Origin: Rhizobium sp. SL42
GTDB taxonomy: Bacteria > Pseudomonadota > Alphaproteobacteria > Rhizobiales > Rhizobiaceae
DNA length: 64,000 bases
Direction of reading: 5' to 3'
Assembly: GCF_021729845.1 (NCBI RefSeq)
Contig: NZ_CP063397.1
Location: 3,610,001 to 3,674,000 of the forward strand
Shown here: positions 16,687 to 26,252 of the stretch, piece by piece
Numbering within the stretch: the first letter of the stretch is position 1
How the letters are laid out: every line of letters starts with the position of its first letter
Position numbers and translations under genes: made by a program
The notes under the pieces: generated by a model
Told to the model about the DNA's origin: nothing
Database searches by the model: none
Seen by the model: the letters and a program-made list of their open reading frames with translations, nothing else

Positions 16687-18042
16687 ATGACACGTCGTTA
16701 TTTCGGCACGGATGGCATTCGCGGACAGTCCAACCGCTTCCCGATGACGCCCGACCTCGCCATGCGCGTCGGCATCGCTGCCGGCACCATTTTCCGCCGT
16801 GGCGGCCATCGTCACCGGGTGGTGATCGGCAAGGATACTCGCCTCTCCGGCTACATGTTGGAAAACGCCATGGTCGCCGGCTTCACCGCCGCCGGCCTCG
16901 ACGCCTTCGTCCTTGGCCCGATCCCCACACCTGCCGTCGCCATGCTGACCCGCTCGCTGCGCTGCGACCTCGGCGTGATGATCTCGGCCTCGCACAATCC
17001 GTTTGCGGACAACGGCATCAAGCTCTTTGGCCCGGATGGCTACAAGCTGTCGGACGAGATCGAGGCGCAGATCGAGGAGCTGCTGGAGAAGGATCTTTAC
17101 AGCCAGCTCGCGTCGGCCGGCGAAATCGGTCGCGCCAAGCGCATCGACGGCGTGCATGACCGCTATATCGAATTCGCCAAGCGCACCATGCCGCGCGATG
17201 TTACCCTTCAGGGCCTGCGCGTCGCGATCGATTGCGCCAATGGCGCCGCCTACAAGGTCGCTCCGTCCGCGCTCTGGGAACTCGGCGCGGAGGTCATCAC
17301 CATCGGCAACGAGCCGACCGGCACCAATATCAATCTCGACTGCGGCTCGACCCATCCGGAAGCGCTGCAGAAGAAGGTCCATGAAGTGCGCGCCGATATC
17401 GGCATTGCGCTCGACGGCGATGCCGACCGGGTCATCATCGTCGATGAAAACGGCACGGTCATCGACGGCGACCAGCTGATGGCGGTAATCGCCGAATCCT
17501 GGGCCGAGGACCAGACCCTGACTGGTGGCGGCATCGTTGCCACCGTCATGTCCAATCTCGGGCTGGAGCGCTTCCTTGGCGACAAGGGCCTGACGCTTGC
17601 ACGTACCAAGGTCGGCGACCGCTATGTCGTCGAGCATATGCGCCAGCACGGCTTCAATGTCGGCGGCGAACAATCCGGCCATCTCGTCATGTCGGACTTC
17701 GGCACCACCGGCGACGGCCTGGTTGCCGCCCTGCAGATCCTGTCCTGCGTCAAGCGCACGGGCAAGACCGTGAGCGAGATCTGCCATCGCTTCGAGCCGG
17801 TGCCGCAGCTGCTGCGCAATGTCCGCTTCTCGGGCGGCAAGCCGCTCGAGGACAAGACCGTCAAGCAGGCGATTGCCGATGCGGAAAGCGAATTGGCCCG
17901 GTCCGGCCGCCTCGTCATCCGCCCCTCAGGCACCGAACCGCTGATCCGCGTCATGGCCGAAGGCGATGACCGCGAACAGGTAGAGCGTATCGTCAATGGT
18001 CTTGTAGACGTGATCGCGGGCGTGAAGAGCGCTGCGGCCTGA
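16687..18042 (+). CDS. glmM: Phosphoglucosamine mutase GlmM
   Basis: Interconverts glucosamine-6-phosphate and glucosamine-1-phosphate on the way to UDP-GlcNAc, needed for peptidoglycan and lipid A. The protein has 451 residues. Ser102 in ISASHNP is the phosphoserine, the metal loop is [10 protein letters not shown], and the C-terminal phosphate-binding loop is [12 protein letters not shown]. The ATG at 16687 gives the family N-terminus [13 protein letters not shown]; the upstream in-frame extension from 16573 has no homology value. In many rhizobia glmM follows ftsH as it does here. Confidence 0.98.
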   Translation: MTRRYFGTDGIRGQSNRFPMTPDLAMRVGIAAGTIFRRGGHRHRVVIGKDTRLSGYMLENAMVAGFTAAGLDAFVLGPIPTPAVAMLTRSLRCDLGVMISASHNPFADNGIKLFGPDGYKLSDEIEAQIEELLEKDLYSQLASAGEIGRAKRIDGVHDRYIEFAKRTMPRDVTLQGLRVAIDCANGAAYKVAPSALWELGAEVITIGNEPTGTNINLDCGSTHPEALQKKVHEVRADIGIALDGDADRVIIVDENGTVIDGDQLMAVIAESWAEDQTLTGGGIVATVMSNLGLERFLGDKGLTLARTKVGDRYVVEHMRQHGFNVGGEQSGHLVMSDFGTTGDGLVAALQILSCVKRTGKTVSEICHRFEPVPQLLRNVRFSGGKPLEDKTVKQAIADAESELARSGRLVIRPSGTEPLIRVMAEGDDREQVERIVNGLVDVIAGVKSAAA

Positions 18043-18123
18043 TAGCCGACCAAAAGCGACCGTTGACCACCCGTTTGCGTTCGACACAACTTGGCGTTAT
18101 TCTGTTCCAAAAGGTTGCAACGG

Positions 18124-18429
18124 ATGACCCAGGATACTGTGGATCTGAGTTTTCTGGCCAGGCTTGGCCAGAAAACCAATGATGAGCTGAAGATACTCAG
18201 AAAGGACGTCGGAGAAATCCGCACGTTGTGCCTGCAAAGCTATGACTACATGAAGCGGGTGGAACGTCGCAGCGGCGAACTGCGCGACGATCTTGAAATC
18301 ACCCTCAAAATGGAACTGGGCGGCGGCATCGCCCATCTGCGGACGGGGCTGGAAAGCGGCCTGCGCAGGATTGAAGACAAACTCGACGAACTCTCCCACC
18401 GTCTGAACGCGCTGGAAGAAAAGGCCTGA
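18124..18429 (+). CDS. Small coiled-coil protein of unknown function
   Basis: A 101-residue hydrophilic protein with no signal or membrane segment. Residues 20-100 are strongly heptad-like (DELKILRKDVGEIRTLCLQSYDYMKRVERR and LRRIEDKLDELSHRLNALEEKA), predicting a long coiled coil. I do not recognise a family. The ATG at 18124 lies four bases after a pseudo-GGTTG element; an upstream ATG at 18091 is possible. A strong terminator follows directly, so the gene looks real and self-contained. Confidence 0.7.
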   Translation: MTQDTVDLSFLARLGQKTNDELKILRKDVGEIRTLCLQSYDYMKRVERRSGELRDDLEITLKMELGGGIAHLRTGLESGLRRIEDKLDELSHRLNALEEKA

Positions 18430-18448
18430 GGGCTCGACCAAAAAAAAT

Positions 18449-18479
18449 AGCCCGGCTGCATTCCGCAACCGGGCTTTTT
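18449..18479. terminator. Bidirectional terminator between the coiled-coil gene and yebC
   Basis: AGCCCGG (18449-18455) pairs with CCGGGCT (18469-18475), extended inward by TGC/GCA across one mismatch. TTTTT follows on the plus strand and an A-run precedes it, giving T's on the minus strand. It serves two convergent genes. Confidence 0.88.
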
Positions 18480-18499
18480 CATTTGATGACGTATGAAGC

Positions 18500-19246
18500 T
18501 CAGGCCGAGAGCTTGGCCATGATTTCGTCCGACACTTCGAAATTCGAATAGACGTTCTGCACGTCATCATCGTCTTCCAGCGTGTCGATCAGCTTCATCA
18601 GCGACCGGGCCTTGTCTTCGTCGACCGGGACCGTGTTCTGCGGCCGCCAGATCGCCTTGACGGTGTCGGCTTCGCCGAGAACCGCCTCAAGCGCCTTGGA
18701 TACTTCGTTCATGTCTTCGAACGCGCAGTAGATGGTGTGGCCTTCCTCATCGGAAGCGACGTCTTCGGCCCCGGCCTCGATCGCCGCTTCCATGACCTTG
18801 TCGGCATCGCCGACAGACGCCTTGTAGGTGATTTCACCCACGTGGTCGAAAGAGAAGGAAACCGAGCCGGTTTCGCCAAGTGCTCCGCCGGCCTTGGTAA
18901 AGGTCGAGCGCACGCTGGAAGCGGTACGGTTGCGGTTGTCGGTCAGTGCTTCGACGATGATCGCCGTACCACCGGGTCCGTAACCTTCGTAGCGGATCGC
19001 ATCATAGCTCTCCGCATCAGCGCCCGATGCCTTCTTGATGGCGCGGTCGATGTTGTCTTTCGGCATCGACTGCGCCTTGGCGTTCTGTACGGCCAGGCGA
19101 AGAGCAGCGTTCATCGTCGGGTCGGGAAGGCCGACCTTGGCCGCAACCGTGATTTCACGCGCGAGCTTGGAGAACATCTTCGAACGAATGCCGTCCTGCT
19201 TGCCCTTGCGGTGCATGATGTTTTTAAACTGTGAATGGCCAGCCAT
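18500..19246 (-). CDS. YebC/PmpR-family regulator or translation factor
   Basis: A 248-residue protein with the family N-terminus [18 protein letters not shown] and the conserved block [23 protein letters not shown]. YebC proteins were described as transcription regulators (PmpR), and some members assist translation of proline-rich sequences; the role here is unknown. The start at 19246 yields the standard length. The open frame continues to 19888 only as an artefact over the next gene. It ends at a strong shared terminator. Confidence 0.94.
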   Translation of the reverse strand: MAGHSQFKNIMHRKGKQDGIRSKMFSKLAREITVAAKVGLPDPTMNAALRLAVQNAKAQSMPKDNIDRAIKKASGADAESYDAIRYEGYGPGGTAIIVEALTDNRNRTASSVRSTFTKAGGALGETGSVSFSFDHVGEITYKASVGDADKVMEAAIEAGAEDVASDEEGHTIYCAFEDMNEVSKALEAVLGEADTVKAIWRPQNTVPVDEDKARSLMKLIDTLEDDDDVQNVYSNFEVSDEIMAKLSA

Positions 19247-19405
19247 GGCACCCCTGATCAGGTCTAATGTTGGGAATGGCCGCCTTATAAGGGCGAAACC
19301 GGCCCGGTTCAAGGAAAATGAAGTCTGCAATCCGTTCAGCCGCGACCGGAACAAGTCCGCCGCCAATCCGTTGCCTGTATCGAACCCATCAAGAGGAAAA
19401 ACGAT

Positions 19406-19909
19406 ATGGCAAGCTTTAGCGAAGCACGCGAAACTCCGGCTGAACAGCTTTGGGAAGAGATCGAGGACGTCCATGCCGGCATGCTCGGCCTTGTCGGTTC
19501 CGAAATGCACATGCAGCCGATGGCCCCGTTTGTCGATCGAAAGACCCACACCATCTGGTTCTTCACCAAGACCGATTCCGAACTTGTCACGGCCCTGCGT
19601 CCGGGCAGTCGCGCCCATTTCTGTGTGGTCGGCAAGAAACACGACTATCACGCATGCCTGTCCGGCCGCCTCAGCGAGGCGAAGGATCCGGCCAAGATTG
19701 ATGAATACTGGAACTCGGTGGTTGCAGCCTGGTATGAAGGCGGCAAAACGGATCCGACATTGACCATGATCGCGCTCTCGCTGGACGACGGCGAAATCTG
19801 GGCATCGACCGGCAGCACGCTGAAATTCGGCTGGGAGATTGCCAAGGCCAATCTCAACCCGGAAAAGACCCCGGATGTCGGCGTGCACAGACAGATCCGC
19901 TTCGCCTGA
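19406..19909 (+). CDS. PNPOx-like split-barrel flavin-binding protein
   Basis: A 167-residue protein of the pyridoxamine-phosphate-oxidase-like fold, often annotated general stress protein 26. Visible blocks are [30 protein letters not shown] and the dimer segment [33 protein letters not shown]. Family members bind FMN or F420-like cofactors; true PNPOx catalytic residues are not evident, so no reaction is assigned. It runs divergently from yebC, and its stop is 2 bp from the convergent MBL-fold gene. Confidence 0.85.
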   Translation: MASFSEARETPAEQLWEEIEDVHAGMLGLVGSEMHMQPMAPFVDRKTHTIWFFTKTDSELVTALRPGSRAHFCVVGKKHDYHACLSGRLSEAKDPAKIDEYWNSVVAAWYEGGKTDPTLTMIALSLDDGEIWASTGSTLKFGWEIAKANLNPEKTPDVGVHRQIRFA

Positions 19910-19911
19910 TC

Positions 19912-20763
19912 TCAGACACCCTGCAGCACCAGGATCAGCGGCTTCTTCGGCAGTGTCCGCATGGACACTGTCACGCCGCGGTTCTGGGAAATCTCCGCGT
20001 CGAAATCGGCTCCGAACATGGACAGGAAGGTTTCGATCGGCGGCCCTCGCCGATGCATCGGCAGGACAAGCGCGGACCGAAGCCGCTTGATCGTCCGGCT
20101 CATGCTGTCCGCACCCATCGTCAGTCCTCCATCGACCGGCACCATGACGATATCCAGCCTGCCGATTTCCGCATAATGCGCATCGGTCAACTCGTGATGC
20201 AGATGACCGAGATGACCGATACAGAGCCCGGCAACCTCGAAGATGAAGATCGAATTGCCGTTCGGCTCGAAACCGCCGTCATAGCTGCGAATATCGGTCG
20301 GCACATTGCGGATATAGGCGTCACCGACCACAAGCCTGTGCTCGGCCTTCTCGCCGGGCGCCGTATCGTTCCAGCCATGCAACACATTGGCAATGCCGGG
20401 ATCAGGCGAGCGCGTGTAGTGGCTGGAGTGTGCCTTGTTCATCGTCACCACATCCGGCAGCCGCGGACTGCGCAGCCAGCCGTTGAAATCCGTGGCGATG
20501 GAAATGCCTCCCGGAGTGTCGACCTGGAACGTCGAGTGCCCGAGATAGGTGATCGTCACATCTTCCTGAAATTGCACCGGTTGCCGGCGCGAAGAGATTG
20601 TTCCGGGCGTGCCAGCCGTTGGCTTGAAGGTCGCAAATGTGGCATCCGGGAGTTTTTCGGCGACCAACTGGCATTGGCTGACTTGCGGTCGCGCATCCTG
20701 TGCCATGGCCGCGGCCACCGCCATCGTGAAAGCCAAAGCCGATAAGACCAGTCTCAGCATCAT
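19912..20763 (-). CDS. Exported MBL-fold (UlaG-like) putative hydrolase
   Basis: A 283-residue protein with a signal peptide (residues 1-21, cut after AMA). The core resembles metallo-beta-lactamase/UlaG proteins: [23 protein letters not shown] and later [27 protein letters not shown]. The usual HxHxDH zinc motif is altered here ([14 protein letters not shown]), so the metal site may be incomplete or unusual. Substrate unknown. The gene sits alone between convergent and divergent neighbours. Confidence 0.8.
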   Translation of the reverse strand: MMLRLVLSALAFTMAVAAAMAQDARPQVSQCQLVAEKLPDATFATFKPTAGTPGTISSRRQPVQFQEDVTITYLGHSTFQVDTPGGISIATDFNGWLRSPRLPDVVTMNKAHSSHYTRSPDPGIANVLHGWNDTAPGEKAEHRLVVGDAYIRNVPTDIRSYDGGFEPNGNSIFIFEVAGLCIGHLGHLHHELTDAHYAEIGRLDIVMVPVDGGLTMGADSMSRTIKRLRSALVLPMHRRGPPIETFLSMFGADFDAEISQNRGVTVSMRTLPKKPLILVLQGV

Positions 20764-20894
20764 GCCGCTCCCGCGTCGCCTTTACTGCAGGCGAGCATGG
20801 TCCAGCCGGGCAGGCAGGTAAAGCGGGCGGCACGCGCCGACGCGTCACAATGGCGTTATCGGCAAATCCGTGCCGTTGTCAGCCAATCCGAAGA

Positions 20895-21719
20895 TCAGGC
20901 CCAGAAATCGGGAATGGTCTCGGCGAGACGCGGGCCCAGGCGCAAGGGCGCAATCTTTTCGGCGAGACCCGTGCTGTCGGAAATCTCGACACCGACGCCG
21001 CAGATCGTCGCCGGACCGCTTGCTGCCTCGAAACGCCCCTTCGGCATTTTCGAGATGAAGCGGTTGAGCGGCTCTTCCTTTTCCATGCCCAGCGACGAGT
21101 CATAATCGCCGCACATGCCGGCGTCCGACATATAGGCCGTGCCGCCGTTGAGGATCTGGTGGTCGGCGGTCGGCACATGCGTGTGGGTGCCGACGACGAA
21201 ACTTGCCCGCCCATCGACGAAATGGCCAAAGCACTGCTTTTCGCTGGTCGCCTCCGCATGGAAGTCGAAAACCACTACGTCGGCCTGCTCCTTCAGCGGG
21301 CATGCTGCCAGGATCGTTTCCGCCGATTTGAAGGGATCGTCGAGTTCCGGATGCATGAACACCCGGCCCATGATGTTGGCCACCAACACGCGCGCGCCGT
21401 TGCGGGCGTAAAACAGCCCGGAGCCCTTGCCGGGCGTTCCCGCCGGATAGTTGGCAGGGCGCAGGAACTGGTCGTGCCGCGTGCAGAAGCTGACCGCTTC
21501 CTTCTGGTCCCAGACATGGTTGCCGGTGGTCACCACATCGGCGCCGGCATTGATCGTCTCGAGATAGATGTCTTCGGTAATGCCGAACCCGCCTGCGGCA
21601 TTCTCGCCATTGACGATGACGAAATCGAGTTTCAGGTCGGAAATCAAACCGGGCAGACGCTCCCAGACGGCCGTGCGTCCCGTCTTGCCAACCATGTCAC
21701 CCAGAAAAAGCAGTCGCAT
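20895..21719 (-). CDS. YmdB-family (TIGR00282) metallophosphoesterase
   Basis: A 274-residue cyclic-nucleotide phosphodiesterase-like protein. Metal-binding motifs are present: Asp8 (FLGDMVG), VNGENAAGG, TTGNHVWD, DFHAEATSEK and VVGTHTHVPTAD. Relatives such as Bacillus YmdB hydrolyse cAMP-type 2',3'-nucleotides and affect cell fate. It begins 9 bp after the cyclo-ligase gene on the same strand, a pairing common in rhizobia. Confidence 0.92.
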   Translation of the reverse strand: MRLLFLGDMVGKTGRTAVWERLPGLISDLKLDFVIVNGENAAGGFGITEDIYLETINAGADVVTTGNHVWDQKEAVSFCTRHDQFLRPANYPAGTPGKGSGLFYARNGARVLVANIMGRVFMHPELDDPFKSAETILAACPLKEQADVVVFDFHAEATSEKQCFGHFVDGRASFVVGTHTHVPTADHQILNGGTAYMSDAGMCGDYDSSLGMEKEEPLNRFISKMPKGRFEAASGPATICGVGVEISDSTGLAEKIAPLRLGPRLAETIPDFWA

Positions 21720-21728
21720 TGTATCGTC

Positions 21729-22358
21729 CTATGGCGCCGAAAAGGTCTTGAGGCCGCTTTCGGTCAGAATGGCTTCAAGCCGGACGTCATGCGCTTCAGC
21801 CGGCACTTCTGCCACCTCCTGACAGTCGAATGCAATGCCGATCAGCCGCGGATCAAGGCCTTTTTGCCGTAATCTTGCAATTGCGCGGTCGTAATGGCCG
21901 GCACCATAGCCGATCCGGTGCCCCTGGCTGTCGAAGGCTGACAGCGGCACCAGCAGGATTTCGGGGTCAAGCACCGCGGCATCCGGACCGGGACCCCGCG
22001 TGCCGAAACCGGTATCAACCAGTTCGGCACCGGCAACCAGCTCGCGAAAGGCAATCGTTTGCCGATCGAGCACCACCGGCACGCAGAGCCGCGCTCCCCT
22101 GTCCTTCAGTCGCGCCATCAGCGGCCGGATATCCACCTCCGAGCGGATCGGGAAAAAACCGGAAACGATCGTGCCCGGTTCAAAGGCGATATCGTCACCC
22201 GCATGATCGGCCATCGCCAGGCTGTATTCAAGTCTGCGCTCGGCGGGGATCCGGTCACGTTCGGCCAGTCGCTCGTTCCGCAGGACTGCTTTCAGGTGGC
22301 GATTGCTCATTCTTGCGTGCCCAGATCCATGTCCATCTCCGTCTTCACCACCGTCCAT
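21729..22358 (-). CDS. fau: 5-formyltetrahydrofolate cyclo-ligase
   Basis: Converts 5-formyl-THF to 5,10-methenyl-THF using ATP. The family signatures are FFPIRSEVDIRPL, the phosphate loop and the C-terminal GYGAGHYDRAIARL. It has 209 residues from the ATG at 22358, which has a good upstream GGTGAGG; a second ATG at 22310 would give 193 residues and the more usual N-terminus MSNRHLKAVLRNERLAERD. In many proteobacteria this gene follows zapA and 6S RNA. Here those lie 3.7 kb away, beyond two inserted plus-strand genes. Confidence 0.92.
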   Translation of the reverse strand: MDGGEDGDGHGSGHARMSNRHLKAVLRNERLAERDRIPAERRLEYSLAMADHAGDDIAFEPGTIVSGFFPIRSEVDIRPLMARLKDRGARLCVPVVLDRQTIAFRELVAGAELVDTGFGTRGPGPDAAVLDPEILLVPLSAFDSQGHRIGYGAGHYDRAIARLRQKGLDPRLIGIAFDCQEVAEVPAEAHDVRLEAILTESGLKTFSAP

Positions 22359-22496
22359 TTTGCCTCACCATATTTGGGGTCCCGAAAATGCTAAATTATG
22401 ATTGGTCAAAACCGCATAAAATTTCCCAAGCAAACCAACGCTTAACGAGATCCGATTAGAATGCCACCCGGGAGTTACTTAAGGGACTAGGTTCAT

Positions 22497-24539
22497 ATGA
22501 CGATCTTCTCGCGCTTCGGCATTACAAAAACAATCACCGTGACGACAGTCATGATCCTGGTCGCGGCACTCGGCGTCGTCTCCTGGGTCATTTCCAATGG
22601 CATTGCGGGCCGCATCCAGCAGCAGGCGATTGCCAGCCAGAACACCAGCTTGCGCACGGCGGCGACCATCGTCGAACGCGACCTGCCCGGTACCAAGATC
22701 ACCTGGGGCAAGGATGGCAATGTCGAGAGAATCGTCACCGAGAGCATTCCCAAGGAATTCACCGACCACGGCATGATCGACTCGATCGGCCGCATGACCG
22801 GCCAGACGGCGACGATCTTTGCCTGGGATGGCGAAAGCAAGGACTTCTGGCGCCGCACGACCAATATCATCAAGCCGGACGGCACGCGCGCAGTCGGCAC
22901 GGCGCTCGGCCAGACCGGCGCCGTCTACCCGTTCCTGACCAAGGGCGAAGTCTATCGCGGCGAAGCCGTTATCCTTGAAGTCCCGTATTACACGATTTAT
23001 CAGCCGATCTTCTCCCCGACCGGCGATGTCATCGGCATTCTCTACGCTGGTGTTCGTGCAGCCGACATCAACAGCATGGCCAGCGAAATGGCCTATGCGA
23101 TCGGCACCACCGCCCTGATCGTCCTGATCGTAGCCGCAGCCCTTATCGCCCTCTTCGTCCGCCAGATCGTCGGCGCACTCCCACGTCTGACCGCGGTTGC
23201 CAACAAACTGGCCGGCGGCCAGCTCGACACCGATGTTCCCCACAAGGATCTCCGCAACGAGATTGGCGCACTGGCCCACTCCCTGGACGTCTTCCGTGAA
23301 AGCGCCATCCAGAAGATCGAGATCGAACGCCAGGCTGCCGAAGCCGCGGCTGACGGCGAGCGCCAGCGCGTCGAACGCGAAGTGGCCAAGGCCGAAGATA
23401 CCCGTGCTGTCCAGCAAGCCGTCGATGTCCTGGCCGGCTGTCTGAACAAGCTCAGCGACGGCGACCTTACCGTCCGTATCAACCAGTCCTTCCCGGGTGA
23501 TCTCGACAAGGTTCGCCTCGACTTCAACAACTCGATCGAGAAACTGTCTTCGACCCTCGGCCAGTTGCGTGATGAGACATCCGGCATCGAGGCAAGCTCC
23601 GCGGAGATGCGCTCGGCCACCGACGACCTGTCGAAGCGCACCGAACAGCAGGCAGCCTCGCTGGAAGAGACCTCGGCAGCGCTTGAGGAAATCACCACGA
23701 CGGTTCGCGGCTCCTCTGCCAAGGCGGATGAAGCCGCCGAAATCGCCCGCCGCGCGCAGGCAAGCACGGAAACCTCCAGCAAGGTCGTTTCCGATGCCGT
23801 CGACGCCATGGGGCATATCGAACAGGCCTCGAGCGAGATCTCCAAGATCATCAACGTCATCGACGAAATCGCATTCCAGACCAACCTTCTGGCCCTGAAC
23901 GCCGGTGTCGAGGCTGCCCGTGCGGGCGAAGCCGGCAAGGGTTTTGCGGTCGTCGCGCAGGAAGTGCGTGAACTGGCCCAGCGGTCTGCCAATGCGGCCA
24001 AGGATATCAAGGCGCTGATCACCAAGTCGGGTGTGGCGGTTGCCGGCGGTGTTGCGCTGGTTCGCGAGACCGGCAAGGCACTGGGCGAAATCTCCCAGCA
24101 GGTCACCCATATCAACAGCCATATCGGGGCCATCGCACTGGCAGCCCGCGAACAGTCCACGGCGCTCGGCGAGATCAACAGCTCGGTCAACCAGATGGAC
24201 CAGTTCACCCAGAAGAACGCAGCCATGGTCGAGGAGACGACGGCGGTGACCCATCGTCTCGCCGACAGCGCCCAGAACCTGGCAGGTCTCATCGGTCAGT
24301 TCCGCATGGCGGAAGGCAGCAGGTTCGCAGCGTCGCCGCGTCCGGCTGCCCCGAGCTATACGCCGGCCAACCGTCCCGCCGCACCGATCACCCGCGTCAC
24401 GACACCGCGCCCGGTGGAAACAACGGCCCGCCCGGTCGCCTCCCCAGCCCGCAAGATGGTCGGCAATCTCGCCAAGGCCTTCGGCGGATCGAGCACGCCC
24501 GCCTCCAGCGGCGGCAGCGACAACTGGGAAGAGTTCTGA
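22497..24539 (+). CDS. Methyl-accepting chemotaxis protein with CheR/CheB-docking tail
   Basis: A 680-residue chemoreceptor. A first membrane helix (about 10-33) precedes a periplasmic Cache-type sensor (about 35-200, with WGKDGNVERIV and GEAVILEVPYYTIYQPIF). A second helix (about 200-222) leads into HAMP segments and a long signalling domain with the hairpin tip DEIAFQTNLLALNAGVEAAR. After a Pro/Ala/Thr-rich linker the protein ends in NWEEF, matching the NWETF-type pentapeptide that tethers CheR and CheB. Ligand unknown. A strong terminator follows, so it is a single-gene unit. Confidence 0.95.
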   Translation: MTIFSRFGITKTITVTTVMILVAALGVVSWVISNGIAGRIQQQAIASQNTSLRTAATIVERDLPGTKITWGKDGNVERIVTESIPKEFTDHGMIDSIGRMTGQTATIFAWDGESKDFWRRTTNIIKPDGTRAVGTALGQTGAVYPFLTKGEVYRGEAVILEVPYYTIYQPIFSPTGDVIGILYAGVRAADINSMASEMAYAIGTTALIVLIVAAALIALFVRQIVGALPRLTAVANKLAGGQLDTDVPHKDLRNEIGALAHSLDVFRESAIQKIEIERQAAEAAADGERQRVEREVAKAEDTRAVQQAVDVLAGCLNKLSDGDLTVRINQSFPGDLDKVRLDFNNSIEKLSSTLGQLRDETSGIEASSAEMRSATDDLSKRTEQQAASLEETSAALEEITTTVRGSSAKADEAAEIARRAQASTETSSKVVSDAVDAMGHIEQASSEISKIINVIDEIAFQTNLLALNAGVEAARAGEAGKGFAVVAQEVRELAQRSANAAKDIKALITKSGVAVAGGVALVRETGKALGEISQQVTHINSHIGAIALAAREQSTALGEINSSVNQMDQFTQKNAAMVEETTAVTHRLADSAQNLAGLIGQFRMAEGSRFAASPRPAAPSYTPANRPAAPITRVTTPRPVETTARPVASPARKMVGNLAKAFGGSSTPASSGGSDNWEEF

Positions 24540-24568
24540 GCCAAGGCCACCAAGGTTTCTGACAATCG

Positions 24569-24608
24569 ACGCCAGCGCAACTTGATGTTGCGCTGGCGTT
24601 CTCATTTT
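24569..24608 (+). terminator. Strong terminator after the chemoreceptor
   Basis: A 13-bp perfect stem (ACGCCAGCGCAAC at 24569-24581, GTTGCGCTGGCGT at 24587-24599) with a 5-base loop, followed by TCTCATTTT. Confidence 0.9.
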
Positions 24609-24698
24609 GGCTGAACCCTAAACCCGTAATTTCAGGTGCAGCCGCGCGCAATTGCGCTACCATGATCACCCAACCGGCAAAGCCGCAAAGAGGTGCAC

Positions 24699-26006
24699 AT
24701 GTTTCTGCTGTCGCATATGCTGAAGTCTTTCATTCGCAAGGGCCAACTCACCGTCATCGATGCAGAGGGAAAACGTCACGTCTTCGGCGGTGGCGAACCC
24801 GGCCCGCAGGTAACCATGCGGCTGACCGACCCGGCGCTCTATCGCAGTCTCGTCTTCAAGGCCGAGCTGGTTGCCGGCGAAGCCTATATGGACGGCACCA
24901 TGCGCTTCGAGGAAGGCTCGACATTGCGCGACTTTCTCACCCTCTTCTCGATCAATCGCCTGTCGCTTGGCAAATATCCCATCCAGAAGGTCCTGCGCGC
25001 CGTAAAGATGCCGTTCCGCAAGCGGCTGCAATCCAATCGTCGCGGCGAAGCGCAACAGAACGTCGCGCACCACTACGATCTCGGCAACGACTTCTACAAA
25101 CTCTTCCTCGACGACAACATGTTATATTCCTGCGCATATTTCCGCGAGCCGGACGATACGCTGGAGCAGGCCCAGCGCAACAAGCTGCGGCTGCTGGCCG
25201 CGAAACTCGATCTCAAGCCGGGCATGAAGGTCCTCGATATCGGCTGCGGCTGGGGCGACCTGGCGCTCTATCTGGCCCGCCTCGAGGAGGTCGAGGTCGT
25301 TGGCGTCACCCTGTCGAAGGAACAGCATGCCCTCGCCACAAAACGTGCCGAGGACGCTGGCCTGTCCGGTCGCGTGCGTTTCGAGCTGAAGGACTACCGC
25401 GATGTCAGCGAACGCTTCGACCGCATTGTTTCGGTCGGCATGTTCGAGCATGTCGGCGTCCAGCACTATGACGAATTCTTCAAGAAGCTGAACGCGCTGA
25501 TGCCTGATGACGGTGTTGCGGTCATCCATTCCATCGGCCATATGAGCCCGCCCGGGATGACCGGTCCGTGGATCCGCAAATACATCTTTCCCGGCGGCTA
25601 TTCGCCCGCCCTGTCGGAAGTCGTCTCCGTCACCGAACGAAACAGCCTGTGGGTCACCGACATCGAGGTGCTGCGCGTTCACTATGCGACGACGCTTGCC
25701 CATTGGGGTCAACGTTTCGAGGCCAACCGCGACAAGGTCATCGCGATGTATGACGAACGTTTTGCCCGAATGTGGGAATTTTACCTGATCAGCGCGGAGA
25801 TGACCTTCCGCACCGGAAGCCAGATGGTGTTCCATCTGCAGCTGTCGCGCAAGCGCGATGCCGCACCGATCGTCCGCGACTACATCACCGACCAGCAGCG
25901 CCTGTATATCGAGAAGGAACGATCGCTGGGGCTCGGCGCACAGCAACCGCAGTTAAGCCTGGTCACCGCGCAAGCGGAAGCCGGCACGTCATCTGCTGGG
26001 CCGTGA
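24699..26006 (+). CDS. cfa: Cyclopropane-fatty-acyl-phospholipid synthase
   Basis: Transfers a methylene from S-adenosylmethionine to unsaturated acyl chains of membrane phospholipids; 435 residues. The SAM-binding motif is VLDIGCGWGDLALYLAR, followed by GVTLSKEQHALA and FDRIVSVGMFEHVG, and the C-terminal FRTGSQMVFHLQLSR is family-typical. The ATG at 24699 is preferred to GTG 24693 because AAGAGG lies five bases before it. It stands alone between the chemoreceptor terminator and the convergent 6S RNA. Rhizobia often have two cfa genes; this could be either. Confidence 0.94.
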   Translation: MFLLSHMLKSFIRKGQLTVIDAEGKRHVFGGGEPGPQVTMRLTDPALYRSLVFKAELVAGEAYMDGTMRFEEGSTLRDFLTLFSINRLSLGKYPIQKVLRAVKMPFRKRLQSNRRGEAQQNVAHHYDLGNDFYKLFLDDNMLYSCAYFREPDDTLEQAQRNKLRLLAAKLDLKPGMKVLDIGCGWGDLALYLARLEEVEVVGVTLSKEQHALATKRAEDAGLSGRVRFELKDYRDVSERFDRIVSVGMFEHVGVQHYDEFFKKLNALMPDDGVAVIHSIGHMSPPGMTGPWIRKYIFPGGYSPALSEVVSVTERNSLWVTDIEVLRVHYATTLAHWGQRFEANRDKVIAMYDERFARMWEFYLISAEMTFRTGSQMVFHLQLSRKRDAAPIVRDYITDQQRLYIEKERSLGLGAQQPQLSLVTAQAEAGTSSAGP

Positions 26007-26011
26007 AGGGG

Positions 26012-26176
26012 AAAAGTGCGATCCGCGGCAACCGTTGGATGTTTACGATCCTGGGTGCCTACAAACGTAGGTGGGCGCCATATGTCCGAGCCCACGGGCC
26101 CGGCCAGGGACAGCTCCCTTTGGATCGAGTATGGCCCCAGGGATTGTGTGTCCTGTCGAGAGGCGCAGACCGCAGG
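26012..26176 (-). ncRNA. ssrS: 6S RNA (SsrS), RNA polymerase regulator
   Basis: About 160 nt on the minus strand, between zapA upstream and cfa downstream. It begins near GCCTGCGGTCTG just after a perfect CTATAT -10 element, and it contains blocks typical of alphaproteobacterial 6S RNA: TCGACAGGACACAC, GGGCTCGGACATATGGCGCC, and the hairpin CCTAC-GTTT-GTAGG near the 3' end. The ends can pair (CTGCGG with CCGCGG). TTTT follows the 3' side. Location directly downstream of zapA is the classical 6S position. Ends are estimated to within about 10 nt. Confidence 0.85.
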
Positions 26177-26181
26177 CAAGA

Positions 26182-26187
26182 TATAGG
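26182..26187 (-). promoter_or_regulatory. -10 element of 6S RNA
   Basis: The minus-strand hexamer CTATAT is identical to the rhizobial housekeeping -10 consensus and lies 6-8 bases before the predicted 6S start. The -35 region is weak (CTGGCG). Confidence 0.65.
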
Positions 26188-26252
26188 CGCAATGGCCGCG
26201 CTGCGCCAGAGGCGAAACGGAACTCGGTCGAGTTTTTCGCCGATTGCCGGTT

